This document shows positions 6,690 through 14,584 of a stretch of DNA of 64,000 nt, piece after piece; position 1 is the first letter of the stretch, and every line of letters begins with the position of its first letter. The notes beneath the pieces are model-generated. The model searched no databases. It was not told the DNA's origin and saw only the letters and a program-made list of their open reading frames with translations. The stretch comes from Porticoccus sp041395745 (GTDB lineage Bacteria > Pseudomonadota > Gammaproteobacteria > Pseudomonadales > Porticoccaceae). The DNA is taken from the NCBI GenBank assembly GCA_041395745.1, contig JAWKZV010000002.1, positions 660,013 through 724,012 on the forward strand, read 5' to 3'. The position numbers were made by a program, and so were the translations under genes.

Positions 6690-8840
6690 ATGTCGATTGA
6701 AGCCCTCAAAACTGCAGAAGAGCTTTCCCCTATCGAAATCAAACTCCAACCCGCCTCAGAAGATATCTGGGATAAAAAATACCGACTGAAAGACAAGAGT
6801 GGCAATCCGGTGGATGCCACCATTGATGGCACATACAGTCGTGTGGCAAAGGCGTTGGCCGAGGTGGAAGAACCTGCAAAACAGGGTCACTGGTATGAAC
6901 GTTTCCTGTGGGCACTGCGCAACGGCGCCATTCCTGCCGGTCGCATTATTTCCAATGCCGGCGCGCTGGAGCACAAACCCGCCACCTCAACCATCAACTG
7001 CACCGTGTCCGGCACTATCCAGGACTCCATGCAGAACATTCTAGAGAAGAACCTCGAAGCAGGACTGACCCTGAAAGCTGGTTGCGGCATCGGGTACGAA
7101 TTTTCCACCCTACGCCCCCGCGGTGCTTATGTATCAGGTGCCGGGGCCTACACATCCGGCCCGCTGTCCTTCATGGATATCTTCGACAAGATGTGTTTCA
7201 CCGTCTCCTCCGCCGGCGGCCGCCGCGGTGCGCAGATGGCAACCTTCGATGTCAGCCACCCGGACGTGGTGGATTTTATCCGCGCCAAGCGCGAAGACGG
7301 TCGCCTGCGTCAGTTCAACCTGTCGTTGCTGGTGACCGAGGAATTTATGGAAGCAGTGAAAGCGGACGGTGAGTGGTCCCTCTGTTTCCCTGTTACCCGC
7401 AAGGAAATGGAACAGGGCACGGTCGATCCCGCCGACGATACCATTGTCTGGCGCGAGTTCCCCACCACCGAGGGCTACGTGGCCAATGACGAGGGTCTGG
7501 TGGCCTGCCGTATTTACCGCACCGTCAAGGCACGCCAGTTGTGGAACGTGATTATGAGTTCCACCTACGATTACGCCGAGCCGGGATTCATCCTCATCGA
7601 CAAGGTCAACCAGCTCAACAACAACTGGTTCTGCGAGAACATCCGCGCCACCAACCCCTGTGGTGAGCAACCCCTGCCGCCCTATGGCAGCTGCCTGCTG
7701 GGCTCCATCAACCTGACCAAGTTCGTATTGAACCCTTTCACCGATAAAGCCCGTTTCGATTGGGAAAACTTCCGCGAGGTGGTGTCGGTATTCACCCGCA
7801 TGCTGGACAACGTGGTGGAAATCAACGGCCTGCCGCTGGAAGGCCAGCGCAATGAAATTACCCGCAAGCGCCGCCACGGTATGGGCTTCCTGGGGCTGGG
7901 TTCAACCATGACCATGCTGAAAGTCCCCTATGGCAGCAAGGAATCCCTGAAGTTGACCGAGGAGATCTCCAGGGAAATGGCTCTGGCGGGCTGGCGCACC
8001 GGCCTGGAGCTGGCCAAGGAAAAAGGTCCGGCACCGATCATGGACGAGGAGTTCGAGGTCACCGAAGCGATGCTGCACAAGCGCCCGGAAATGGCGAGGG
8101 ACGGTATCGTGGTTGGCGACAAGCTGAAGGGCAAGGTGCTGCAGGCTCGCTACAGCCGCTACATGCAGAAAGTGGCGCAGGTGGACCCTCAGCTGGTGGA
8201 GGAGATCGCCAATGTTGGCTGTCGCTTCACCCACCATTCTTCCATTGCGCCCACCGGCACCATTTCACTGTCCCTGGCCAACAACGCCAGCAACGGTATT
8301 GAGCCGAGCTTCGCCCACCACTATTCCCGCAACGTGATCCGCGAGGGCAAGAAGTCCAAGGAGAAAGTGGACGTGTTCTCTTACGAACTGCTGGCCTACC
8401 GGGAACTGATTAACGCCCGCGCCATGCCGTTCAGCGAAGACCCGGCCGAGAAGCTGCCCGATTACTTCGTGGCCAGCGACGACATCAAGCCCAAGCAGCA
8501 CGTGGATGTGCAGGCGGCGGCCCAGAAGTGGGTGGATTCCTCCATCTCCAAGACCATCAACGTGCCCACCGATTGCGACTTTGATGAGTTCAAGGATATC
8601 TACATGTACGCCTATGAGAATGGGCTCAAGGGCTGTACTACCTTCCGCTTCAACCCGGAAGCGTTCCAGGGCGTGCTGGTGAAGGAAAAAGATCTCGAGA
8701 ACACCACCTACCGCTTTACTCTGGAAGACGGCTCCACCGTCGAACTGAAGGGTAATGAGGAAGTGGAATATGACGGCGAGACCCATACCGCCGCAAACCT
8801 GTTCGATGCCTTGAAAGAAGGCTACTACGGCAAATTCTGA
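6690..8840 (+). CDS. nrdJ: Class II (B12-dependent) ribonucleotide reductase, large catalytic part
   Basis: Adenosylcobalamin-dependent ribonucleoside-diphosphate reductase, 716 residues, making deoxyribonucleotides in the cytoplasm without need for oxygen. Visible motifs are the reaction cysteine in STINCTVSG, the glycine-rich CGIGYEFS segment, and the NPCGEQPLPPYGSCLLGS radical-site region with the active-site Cys and Glu. Late in the protein are HHSSIAPTGTISL and NGLKGCTTFR with the partner cysteine. The terminal redox cysteines are not here but in the next gene, so this is the split NrdJa/NrdJb form known in Pseudomonas. The ATG is preceded by aaggaaaccagtaacgcc. NrdR-like boxes upstream imply repression when dATP is high. 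Confidence 0.95.
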   Translation: MSIEALKTAEELSPIEIKLQPASEDIWDKKYRLKDKSGNPVDATIDGTYSRVAKALAEVEEPAKQGHWYERFLWALRNGAIPAGRIISNAGALEHKPATSTINCTVSGTIQDSMQNILEKNLEAGLTLKAGCGIGYEFSTLRPRGAYVSGAGAYTSGPLSFMDIFDKMCFTVSSAGGRRGAQMATFDVSHPDVVDFIRAKREDGRLRQFNLSLLVTEEFMEAVKADGEWSLCFPVTRKEMEQGTVDPADDTIVWREFPTTEGYVANDEGLVACRIYRTVKARQLWNVIMSSTYDYAEPGFILIDKVNQLNNNWFCENIRATNPCGEQPLPPYGSCLLGSINLTKFVLNPFTDKARFDWENFREVVSVFTRMLDNVVEINGLPLEGQRNEITRKRRHGMGFLGLGSTMTMLKVPYGSKESLKLTEEISREMALAGWRTGLELAKEKGPAPIMDEEFEVTEAMLHKRPEMARDGIVVGDKLKGKVLQARYSRYMQKVAQVDPQLVEEIANVGCRFTHHSSIAPTGTISLSLANNASNGIEPSFAHHYSRNVIREGKKSKEKVDVFSYELLAYRELINARAMPFSEDPAEKLPDYFVASDDIKPKQHVDVQAAAQKWVDSSISKTINVPTDCDFDEFKDIYMYAYENGLKGCTTFRFNPEAFQGVLVKEKDLENTTYRFTLEDGSTVELKGNEEVEYDGETHTAANLFDALKEGYYGKF

Positions 8841-8854
8841 GCGGAATTACTGAC

Positions 8855-9562
8855 ATGACTGTAAAACTCGATAAGAAAATCATCGGCTACAAGGTGGTGA
8901 CGCCCTCCAACGATGAGGTGTTGCCGGAAGAGAAACCCGCGGCGTCCGAACTGGAGCGCTCCATCGAGCAGATGCACGAGAACCTCAGCCGCCCGGAAGA
9001 GCTGCACGGGTCTACCTACAAGGTGAAAACCCCGCTGTCTGATCACGCGCTGTATATCACCATCAATGACATCATCCTGAACCAGGGTACCGACCACGAG
9101 CAGCGCCGTCCCTTCGAGATTTTCATCAACTCGAAGAACATGGACCAGTTCCAGTGGGTGGTGGCGTTGACCCGGGTAATCTCCGCGGTATTCCGCAAGG
9201 GCGGTGACTGCACCTTCCTGGCGGAAGAGCTGAAAGCGGTGTTCGACCCCCAGGGCGGTTACTTCAAGCGCGGTGGCAAGTTCATGCCATCACTGGTGGC
9301 GGAAATTGGCGAGGCTATCGAATCCCACCTGACCAAGATCGGCATGTTGAAGGCCCCGGAACTGGGCGATCACCAGAAAGCCATCCTGGCGGAAAAGCGC
9401 GCTGAGTATGAAGCGGCGAGCCAGCAGGCAACGCCCCAGGCGAAGACCAGCAACCCGTTTCCGGAAAGTGCCCAGCTCTGCCATAAGTGTATGACCAAGG
9501 CCGTCATCCTCATGGATGGCTGTATGACCTGCCTCAATTGCGGCGACTCGAAGTGCGGATGA
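8855..9562 (+). CDS. nrdJb: Class II ribonucleotide reductase, C-terminal redox subunit
   Basis: A 235-residue protein 14 bases downstream of nrdJ. It corresponds to the separated C-terminal domain of class II reductases. The first 100 residues contain HGSTYKVKTPLSDHALYITIND and the following NSKNMDQFQWVVALTRVISA region. The last 30 residues hold CHKC...CMTC..CGDSKCG, a zinc-ribbon-like and redox-active cysteine cluster that re-reduces the active site after each turnover. It is co-transcribed with nrdJ and ends before a terminator at 9608. Splitting the enzyme at this point follows the Pseudomonas nrdJab pattern. Confidence 0.9.
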   Translation: MTVKLDKKIIGYKVVTPSNDEVLPEEKPAASELERSIEQMHENLSRPEELHGSTYKVKTPLSDHALYITINDIILNQGTDHEQRRPFEIFINSKNMDQFQWVVALTRVISAVFRKGGDCTFLAEELKAVFDPQGGYFKRGGKFMPSLVAEIGEAIESHLTKIGMLKAPELGDHQKAILAEKRAEYEAASQQATPQAKTSNPFPESAQLCHKCMTKAVILMDGCMTCLNCGDSKCG

Positions 9563-9607
9563 TCAACTCCAGTCAAGAAAAAAATATCCGCATGTGAGGG
9601 GAGATTG

Positions 9608-9631
9608 GCCGGGGTTTACCCGGCTTTTTTT
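9608..9631 (+). terminator. Rho-independent terminator of nrdJab
   Basis: Stem gccggg / cccggc with a GTTTA loop followed by T7, 46 bases after the nrdJb stop. Confidence 0.9.
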
Positions 9632-9790
9632 CGCCCGCACTTTTCCCCTAGAGGAAACCCTGGTGGCATTCAGCAGGTAAAGCGCTTGCGGCTGAGGTAA
9701 CATGGCTCGGTGTTAATGACGGGAGTTAGGCCATTGATCCGACAGCCAGCTAAAAGCCTGCGGGCCTTTCAGATTTAAACGGGGCTGTCC

Positions 9791-11227
9791 GTGAAACGGC
9801 TGTATTTGCCCAGAATCAACTCGATCCCGGCCCTGGCATTTGTGGCGCTGGCTCTGGCTATCCTGCCGTTGGCATTGGCCCTTCTGACGTCCCTTCTGTA
9901 TGTCGATCGCCTCAACCAGCAGGGGCAGAATGCCATTCACCAGGCGACCATCCTGGCCAATGCCAGCCAGACCATGTCCGACTCACTGATCGCGATGGAG
10001 CGCAGTGCCCGCCAGTACAACATCCTGTTGGATAAGGAACTGTTCAACCTGTACCTGGAGCACCGGGAAAATTTCAACGGAGCGCTGGATCAGCTGGCCA
10101 GTCTGCCGGTGGAAGCAAATATCGTCTCCCTGCAGCAGCAAATCCAGGCGGAAGAGCGCCACATTTATGAGGGCCTGCAGACAGTGCTGCTGGGTACGGA
10201 CGAGTCGGCGAGGTTGCTCTCCGGGTTTGACCAGATCAACGGCAAGGCCAGGACCATCCGCGATGAGGCGACCCGACTGAAATCGCAGGCGGTGGAAAGC
10301 CTCCAGCAGTCTGCCCAGCGGGCCAAGAGCCTGATGTCGTGGCAGCTTGCCGGTCTGCTGCCGATTCTGGGTTTCGTGGTGTACATGTTTTCCATGCGCA
10401 TCCTTCGGCCCATCCGCCACCTCGACAGGGCTATCCGTCGGCTCGGGCGAGGGGAGCTGGACGAGCCCGTCAGCGTGGACGGCCCCAGTGACCTGGAGGA
10501 ACTCGGCCTCAGTCTGGACTGGATGCGCCAGCGCATTAACGAGCTGGAAAATCAGAAGAACCGCTTTCTCCAGCACATGTCCCACGAGCTGAAAACCCCT
10601 TTGACCAGCCTCAGGGAAGGCTCCGAACTGCTCAGTGAGGGCACCCTGGGCGAGCTCAACGACAATCAGGCGGACGTTGCGCAACTGCTCAGGCACAATG
10701 TGCTGCGCCTGCAACAGCAGATCGAGAACCTGCTCCGATTCAGTGTCGCGCAATCCCAGCAGGTCAGCCTTAATATCAGTTCCTTCGCTATTACCGACTT
10801 GCTGGAAGAAGTGCTGCGGGAGCATCAGCTGCCGATCCGCAACAAGTCTCTGCAAACGGAGCTGGAGGTCGAGGATGCCGAGGTTGCCAGCGACCGGGAG
10901 AAGCTGCGGACAGTGATCGATAATCTGCTCTCCAATGCGGTGAAGTATTCTCCGCCGGGCGGCTGTCTCAGGATCGCCGTGCAATGTTCGCCGGAGCATC
11001 TGGAAATCGAGGTCCAGGATGAGGGGCCGGGAATTCCGGAAACAGAGCGTGAGAGAATATTCGAGGCATTTTTCCAGGGATCGATCCCGGCAAAAAGCGC
11101 AGTGAAGGGCAGCGGCATCGGACTGTCCGTATGCCGGGCCTATGTCGAGTCCCTTGGAGGGGATATCGTCGTTAAACCATCTGGCCGGGGGGCAAAACTC
11201 TGTGTTTTGATTCCCCGGCAATGTTAA
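9791..11227 (+). CDS. glrK: Sensor histidine kinase GlrK/QseE-like
   Basis: A 478-residue inner-membrane sensor kinase. TM1 is near residues 12-36 (ALAFVALALAILPLALAL), followed by a helical periplasmic domain, TM2 near 186-204 (LAGLLPILGFVVYMFSMRI) and HAMP. HisKA carries His265 in HMSHELKTPL. HATPase motifs are N (NLLSNAVKYSPPGG), G1 (DEGPGIP), F and G2 (GSGIGLSVCRAYV). It is followed by a QseG-like lipoprotein and a sigma54 response regulator, the same order as glrK-qseG-glrR in enterobacteria, where the kinase responds to envelope state. The start is a GTG at 9791 after ggggc. The family call rests on both motif content and gene order. Confidence 0.9.
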   Translation: MKRLYLPRINSIPALAFVALALAILPLALALLTSLLYVDRLNQQGQNAIHQATILANASQTMSDSLIAMERSARQYNILLDKELFNLYLEHRENFNGALDQLASLPVEANIVSLQQQIQAEERHIYEGLQTVLLGTDESARLLSGFDQINGKARTIRDEATRLKSQAVESLQQSAQRAKSLMSWQLAGLLPILGFVVYMFSMRILRPIRHLDRAIRRLGRGELDEPVSVDGPSDLEELGLSLDWMRQRINELENQKNRFLQHMSHELKTPLTSLREGSELLSEGTLGELNDNQADVAQLLRHNVLRLQQQIENLLRFSVAQSQQVSLNISSFAITDLLEEVLREHQLPIRNKSLQTELEVEDAEVASDREKLRTVIDNLLSNAVKYSPPGGCLRIAVQCSPEHLEIEVQDEGPGIPETERERIFEAFFQGSIPAKSAVKGSGIGLSVCRAYVESLGGDIVVKPSGRGAKLCVLIPRQC

Positions 11228-11252
11228 TCAATCTTCGGGAAAGACTATTGCC

Positions 11253-11786
11253 ATGATCTTCAGGCAGTTGCGTTGGATGTTGTCCTGTGCGGTGTTGTCG
11301 GCCCTGCTGGCCGGGTGCCAGACGGTGCCCGAGTGGTTTGGTCAGGGCAGCAGTGAACCCGGCTCTGCCGGCTTGTTGCCTGTCGACCATGAATTGCCGG
11401 GGCTGGTGGATTACGCCGAGTGGCTGAGTCAACAGCGCAGCCCGGTGTTGGTGGCCACCTATCGCAAGGTGAAACAGCGGGTCGACCAGTCCCGTAGCCC
11501 CCACGACGTGCTGAACCTGGCTATGCTTCTGGCCGTTCCCGATTCCGGTTTTCAGAATGATGCACGGGCCCTGGAGTTGTACGACGAGGTGTTGGCCGTC
11601 GCGACAGAGGCGGATTTGCGCAATTTTATCCGCCTGCAACAGCTCAGCCTGCGGGACCGCGACAATCTCAGTCGCTCCTGGCAGCGCCAGGTTGAACAGC
11701 AGAAGCAGCAGGTGGTGATACTCCAGCAGCAGCTGGATCAACTCAAATCCATCGAAAAGGGACTGATTGAGCGACAGGGGGACTGA
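11253..11786 (+). CDS. qseG: QseG-like outer-membrane lipoprotein
   Basis: A 177-residue lipoprotein with a signal peptide and lipobox LLAGC (cysteine about residue 22). The mature part has an all-helical, TPR-like region (residues about 50-130) and a C-terminal glutamine-rich coiled coil (RQVEQQKQQVVILQQQLDQL). In E. coli, QseG (YfhG) sits between the kinase and regulator genes and interacts with the QseE/GlrK sensor to control signalling. Position, size and lipobox match. It starts 25 bases after glrK and ends 2 bases before glrR, clearly one operon. Sequence similarity to enterobacterial QseG could not be measured. Confidence 0.78.
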   Translation: MIFRQLRWMLSCAVLSALLAGCQTVPEWFGQGSSEPGSAGLLPVDHELPGLVDYAEWLSQQRSPVLVATYRKVKQRVDQSRSPHDVLNLAMLLAVPDSGFQNDARALELYDEVLAVATEADLRNFIRLQQLSLRDRDNLSRSWQRQVEQQKQQVVILQQQLDQLKSIEKGLIERQGD

Positions 11787-11788
11787 GG

Positions 11789-13171
11789 GTGGTCGAGAGC
11801 GCTGGCAAGGCCAGAATCCTGGTGGTGGACGACGACGCAGACCTGCGCAAACTGCTGCAGCTGAGGCTGAGTGCTGCCGGCTATGCTGTTGTCACTGTCG
11901 CCAGTGGTGAGGAGGCCTTGGCGGCCCTACCGGGATTGCGTCCCCAACTGGTACTCACCGACCTGCGCATGGATGGCATGGACGGCATGGCGCTGTTCTC
12001 TGCCATCAATCGCCAGCAGCCCTCGCTGCCAGTCATCATCCTGACTGCCCACGGCAGTATTCCCGACGCGGTTGAAGCCACCCAAAAGGGGGTGTTTTCC
12101 TACCTGACCAAGCCCTTTGACAGCGGCGAATTGCTGGCCACCGTAAAGCGGGCGCTCTTGATCGCACCCGCTGGGCCGACATCCGAGCAGCTACCGCGGA
12201 GCCAGGATTGGCGAACCGCCATCATCAGCCAGAGCGCCGTCATGGAGGATCTGTTGGCGCAGGCGCGCCGGGTTGCCGCCTCTGATGTCAGTGTATTGAT
12301 CCAGAGCGAAAGTGGCACCGGCAAGGAGCTGCTGGCCCGCTCCATCCACGACGCCAGCGAGCGCCGCCAGGGACCGTTTGTGGCGGTCAATTGCAGCGCC
12401 ATTCCCGAACAGCTGCTGGAGTCTGAATTGTTTGGTCATGTCAAAGGGGCATTTACCGGTGCCACCAGCCCGCGCAAGGGGCTTTTCCAGGAGGCCCGAG
12501 GTGGCACCATCTTCCTGGATGAGATCGGTGACATGCCGATATCTTTCCAGAGCAAGCTGTTGCGTACCCTCCAGGAAAACGAGGTCAGGCCGGTGGGAGC
12601 CGACAATTCCATCGCCATCGATGTGCGAGTGATTTCCGCCACCCACCGCAACCTGGAGGCGGCGATCAGCAACGGCTCGTTTCGCGGCGATCTATATTAC
12701 CGCCTGAATGTGGTGATGCTGGAACTGCCACCCTTGCGGGAACGCGCTGAAGATATCCCACTGCTGGTGAATCACTTCCTCCGGGTCAATGCCGAAAAGA
12801 GCGGGCAGGGCAGAAAGAAATTCTCCCCGGAAGCTCTGGCACTGCTGGTAGCGGCCCCCTGGCCCGGCAACATTCGCCAGTTGCAAAACGTTGTTGCCCA
12901 GACCCATGTACTGGCTTCTGGTCCTATCATCCCGGCTACCCTGGTGCAGAAGGCGTTGCGGACTGATGCTGCACCCCTGTTGACCCTGACCGAGGCGAGA
13001 GACCAGTTCGAGCGGGATTACCTGATCCGATTGCTGCAAATGACAGAGGGCAATGTCACCAAGGCTGCTGATCTGGCCGGGCGCAACCGCACGGAGCTGT
13101 ACAAGCTCTTCACCAGGCACGCACTGAATCCGGAACTGTTCCGGCAACAGAGCGATGCCGACAGCGAGTAA
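11789..13171 (+). CDS. glrR: Sigma54-dependent response regulator GlrR/QseF-like
   Basis: A 460-residue enhancer-binding protein. The receiver domain has phospho-acceptor Asp58 (VLTDLRMDG). The AAA+ domain has Walker A ESGTGKEL, the sigma54-contact loop GAFTGA, and the Walker B region GTIFLDEIGDM. The C-terminal Fis-type helix-turn-helix reads GNVTKAADLAGRNRTELYKL. It drives sigma54 promoters when phosphorylated by the partner kinase. The start is a GTG at 11789, two bases after the qseG stop. Two exact copies of the GlrR operator TGTC-N10-GACA and a -24/-12 promoter lie just downstream. They point to the following BON-PA2779-PA2778 genes as its target. Confidence 0.94.
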   Translation: MVESAGKARILVVDDDADLRKLLQLRLSAAGYAVVTVASGEEALAALPGLRPQLVLTDLRMDGMDGMALFSAINRQQPSLPVIILTAHGSIPDAVEATQKGVFSYLTKPFDSGELLATVKRALLIAPAGPTSEQLPRSQDWRTAIISQSAVMEDLLAQARRVAASDVSVLIQSESGTGKELLARSIHDASERRQGPFVAVNCSAIPEQLLESELFGHVKGAFTGATSPRKGLFQEARGGTIFLDEIGDMPISFQSKLLRTLQENEVRPVGADNSIAIDVRVISATHRNLEAAISNGSFRGDLYYRLNVVMLELPPLRERAEDIPLLVNHFLRVNAEKSGQGRKKFSPEALALLVAAPWPGNIRQLQNVVAQTHVLASGPIIPATLVQKALRTDAAPLLTLTEARDQFERDYLIRLLQMTEGNVTKAADLAGRNRTELYKLFTRHALNPELFRQQSDADSE

Positions 13172-13216
13172 CCGACGCGCCTGAATCCTGTGGCTGTTTC
13201 GCTGCAAATGGTTGGC

Positions 13217-13234
13217 TGTCGCTGATTTGAGACA
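13217..13234 (+). promoter_or_regulatory. GlrR binding site 1 (TGTC-N10-GACA)
   Basis: The sequence TGTC-gctgatttga-GACA is an exact fit to the operator published for GlrR at glmY. It lies about 165-180 bases upstream of the -24 element, a normal enhancer distance for a sigma54 promoter. Confidence 0.8.
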
Positions 13235-13276
13235 GTCTAACATTCTGAATTAATTAATATTTCATACATCTATCTG

Positions 13277-13306
13277 AATAAGTGTCGTCAAATCCCGACA
13301 CTTATT
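13277..13306. promoter_or_regulatory. GlrR binding site 2 within an 11-bp perfect inverted repeat
   Basis: TGTC-gtcaaatccc-GACA at 13283-13300, the second exact copy. It is embedded in a longer perfect dyad, aataagtgtcg (13277-13287) and cgacacttatt (13296-13306) with an 8-base loop. In RNA this would also form a strong hairpin 105 bases after glrR. No T-tract follows, so it is more likely an operator than an intrinsic terminator. The two site centres are 66 bases apart. Confidence 0.8.
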
Positions 13307-13395
13307 CCCATCTCTGTCTGCTTTTCCTTTCTCCCTCGCCCTGAAATCGGTTGGCTAGACTCTTAATCTACTGATTTTAAATAGATATTTTCCGG

Positions 13396-13412
13396 TTGGC
13401 ACGGATGTTGGA
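13396..13412 (+). promoter_or_regulatory. Sigma54 -24/-12 promoter
   Basis: TTGGCACGGATGTTGGA: the -24 GG at 13398-13399 and a -12 GG at 13410-13411 with exactly ten bases between them. The -24 block TTGGCACG is consensus; the -12 block has TTGG in place of TTGC. Transcription would start near 13423, about 65 bases before the BON gene start. Confidence 0.78.
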
Positions 13413-13487
13413 ATGCTTGCTTCAAGGTTCTGGATCAGGCAGTCATGACTCCGGACATAACCAGGCAACACCATCAGGAGATGCTAC

Positions 13488-14153
13488 GTGAAGAAATGGT
13501 TTTCAAGGTTAAGGCACCGCAAGGAACGACGGGAGCAGTTGATGTTCACGGTGTTGGCCATCGGTCTGGCGGCCTGTAGCGCCGGCAGTATCGCCGATGA
13601 TCAGCGGGCGGACCTGGAGCAGCGATTCCGGGATGGCTGGACAGAGGGCAAGATCGAAACCATCTACCTGCTCAACCCCTACCTGGGCAGCTTTGGGCTC
13701 GACGCCGAGGTGCACGGCAATGCACTGATCCTCACCGGCGAGGTTGACGATGCCATTGATCACGCCCTGGCAGAGGCCATTGCCCAGGGGATCGAGGGCG
13801 TCGATTCCATCGACAACCGGATTGTGATCGTCCCGACAAAAAGTGAGCCCGTTGCCGAGGAACCCGATGGTGAGCGGGACTTTACCCCTGAGCGTGACTT
13901 TACCCAGAAGTTACAGGACATCACCACTACAACCCTGGTGAAGGGGAAATTGCTGCGCAGCCCGTACATTGAAGGATTGGACATCAACGTAGATACGCTG
14001 AACGGCAAGGTCACCCTGCAGGGGCCAGTGGATAGTGGCGCCGCCAAGGACCTCGCCTGGCGACTGGCCAAGAATACACACGGCGTAGTCGCAGTGGACA
14101 ATCGTCTGGAGGTGCGGACACCCCCGGCCAGCCAGACTGCCTCTTCCCCGTGA
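13488..14153 (+). CDS. BON-domain lipoprotein, likely GlrR/sigma54 target
   Basis: A 221-residue protein with an N-terminal export signal ending in a lipobox-like LAACSAG (cysteine about residue 31), then two BON domains. The first spans about residues 45-105 (LDAEVHGNALILTGEVDDAI...GVDSIDNRI). The second spans about 140-205 (LDINVDTLNGKVTLQGPVDS...GVVAVDNRLEV). BON domains bind phospholipid surfaces in OsmY-type stress proteins, so an envelope role is inferred. The GTG start at 13488 is preceded by aggag at the right distance. A later in-frame ATG (13542) would give a shorter signal peptide. It is the first gene after the sigma54 promoter and probably leads a three-gene operon. Confidence 0.85.
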   Translation: MKKWFSRLRHRKERREQLMFTVLAIGLAACSAGSIADDQRADLEQRFRDGWTEGKIETIYLLNPYLGSFGLDAEVHGNALILTGEVDDAIDHALAEAIAQGIEGVDSIDNRIVIVPTKSEPVAEEPDGERDFTPERDFTQKLQDITTTTLVKGKLLRSPYIEGLDINVDTLNGKVTLQGPVDSGAAKDLAWRLAKNTHGVVAVDNRLEVRTPPASQTASSP

Positions 14154-14200
14154 GTAGGCCAACAACCGCAGACTGATTATTCAAACCAAAGGAGAAAGTT

Positions 14201-14584
14201 ATGTTAAGCGCAAAAATGAAACGTTATATGAGCTGTACTTTGATCGTGTTGATGACGACAGCGGGCATACAGGCTACAGCCAATGCCGCCCTGATCGGCA
14301 CCTCCCAGGTGGCGAGCGAGGCCAGCGTAGAGCTGCAACGGGATGAACTGCGCACATTGTTCGCCCGGGAAGACGTGGCGAAGCAGCTGTCTGCCATGGG
14401 AGTCGATCCCGCCGATGCGCAGGAGCGGGTGAGCAGCCTGAGCGATGCCGAAGTGGCGCAACTGCATGACAACGTCAAAGACTTACCTGCGGGCGCCGGA
14501 GCACTGGGCACCATCGCCCTGGTGCTGCTGATTCTGATCCTGCTGGATGTTGCCGGGGTCACCGATATCTTCCCGAGGGTCTGA
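14201..14584 (+). CDS. PA2779-type small membrane protein
   Basis: A 127-residue protein with a signal peptide (about residues 1-29, ending ANA), a helical exported middle (VASEASVELQRDELRTLFAR...VDPADAQERVSSL) and a C-terminal transmembrane helix (ALGTIALVLLILILLDVAGV) just before the end. This matches the PA2779 family, which has no known function and is habitually paired with a PA2778-type C39 peptidase. The next gene is exactly that, starting inside this gene's stop codon (TGATG overlap). A good aaaggaga ribosome site precedes the ATG. A peptidase-substrate relationship is possible but only inferred. Confidence 0.85.
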   Translation: MLSAKMKRYMSCTLIVLMTTAGIQATANAALIGTSQVASEASVELQRDELRTLFAREDVAKQLSAMGVDPADAQERVSSLSDAEVAQLHDNVKDLPAGAGALGTIALVLLILILLDVAGVTDIFPRV

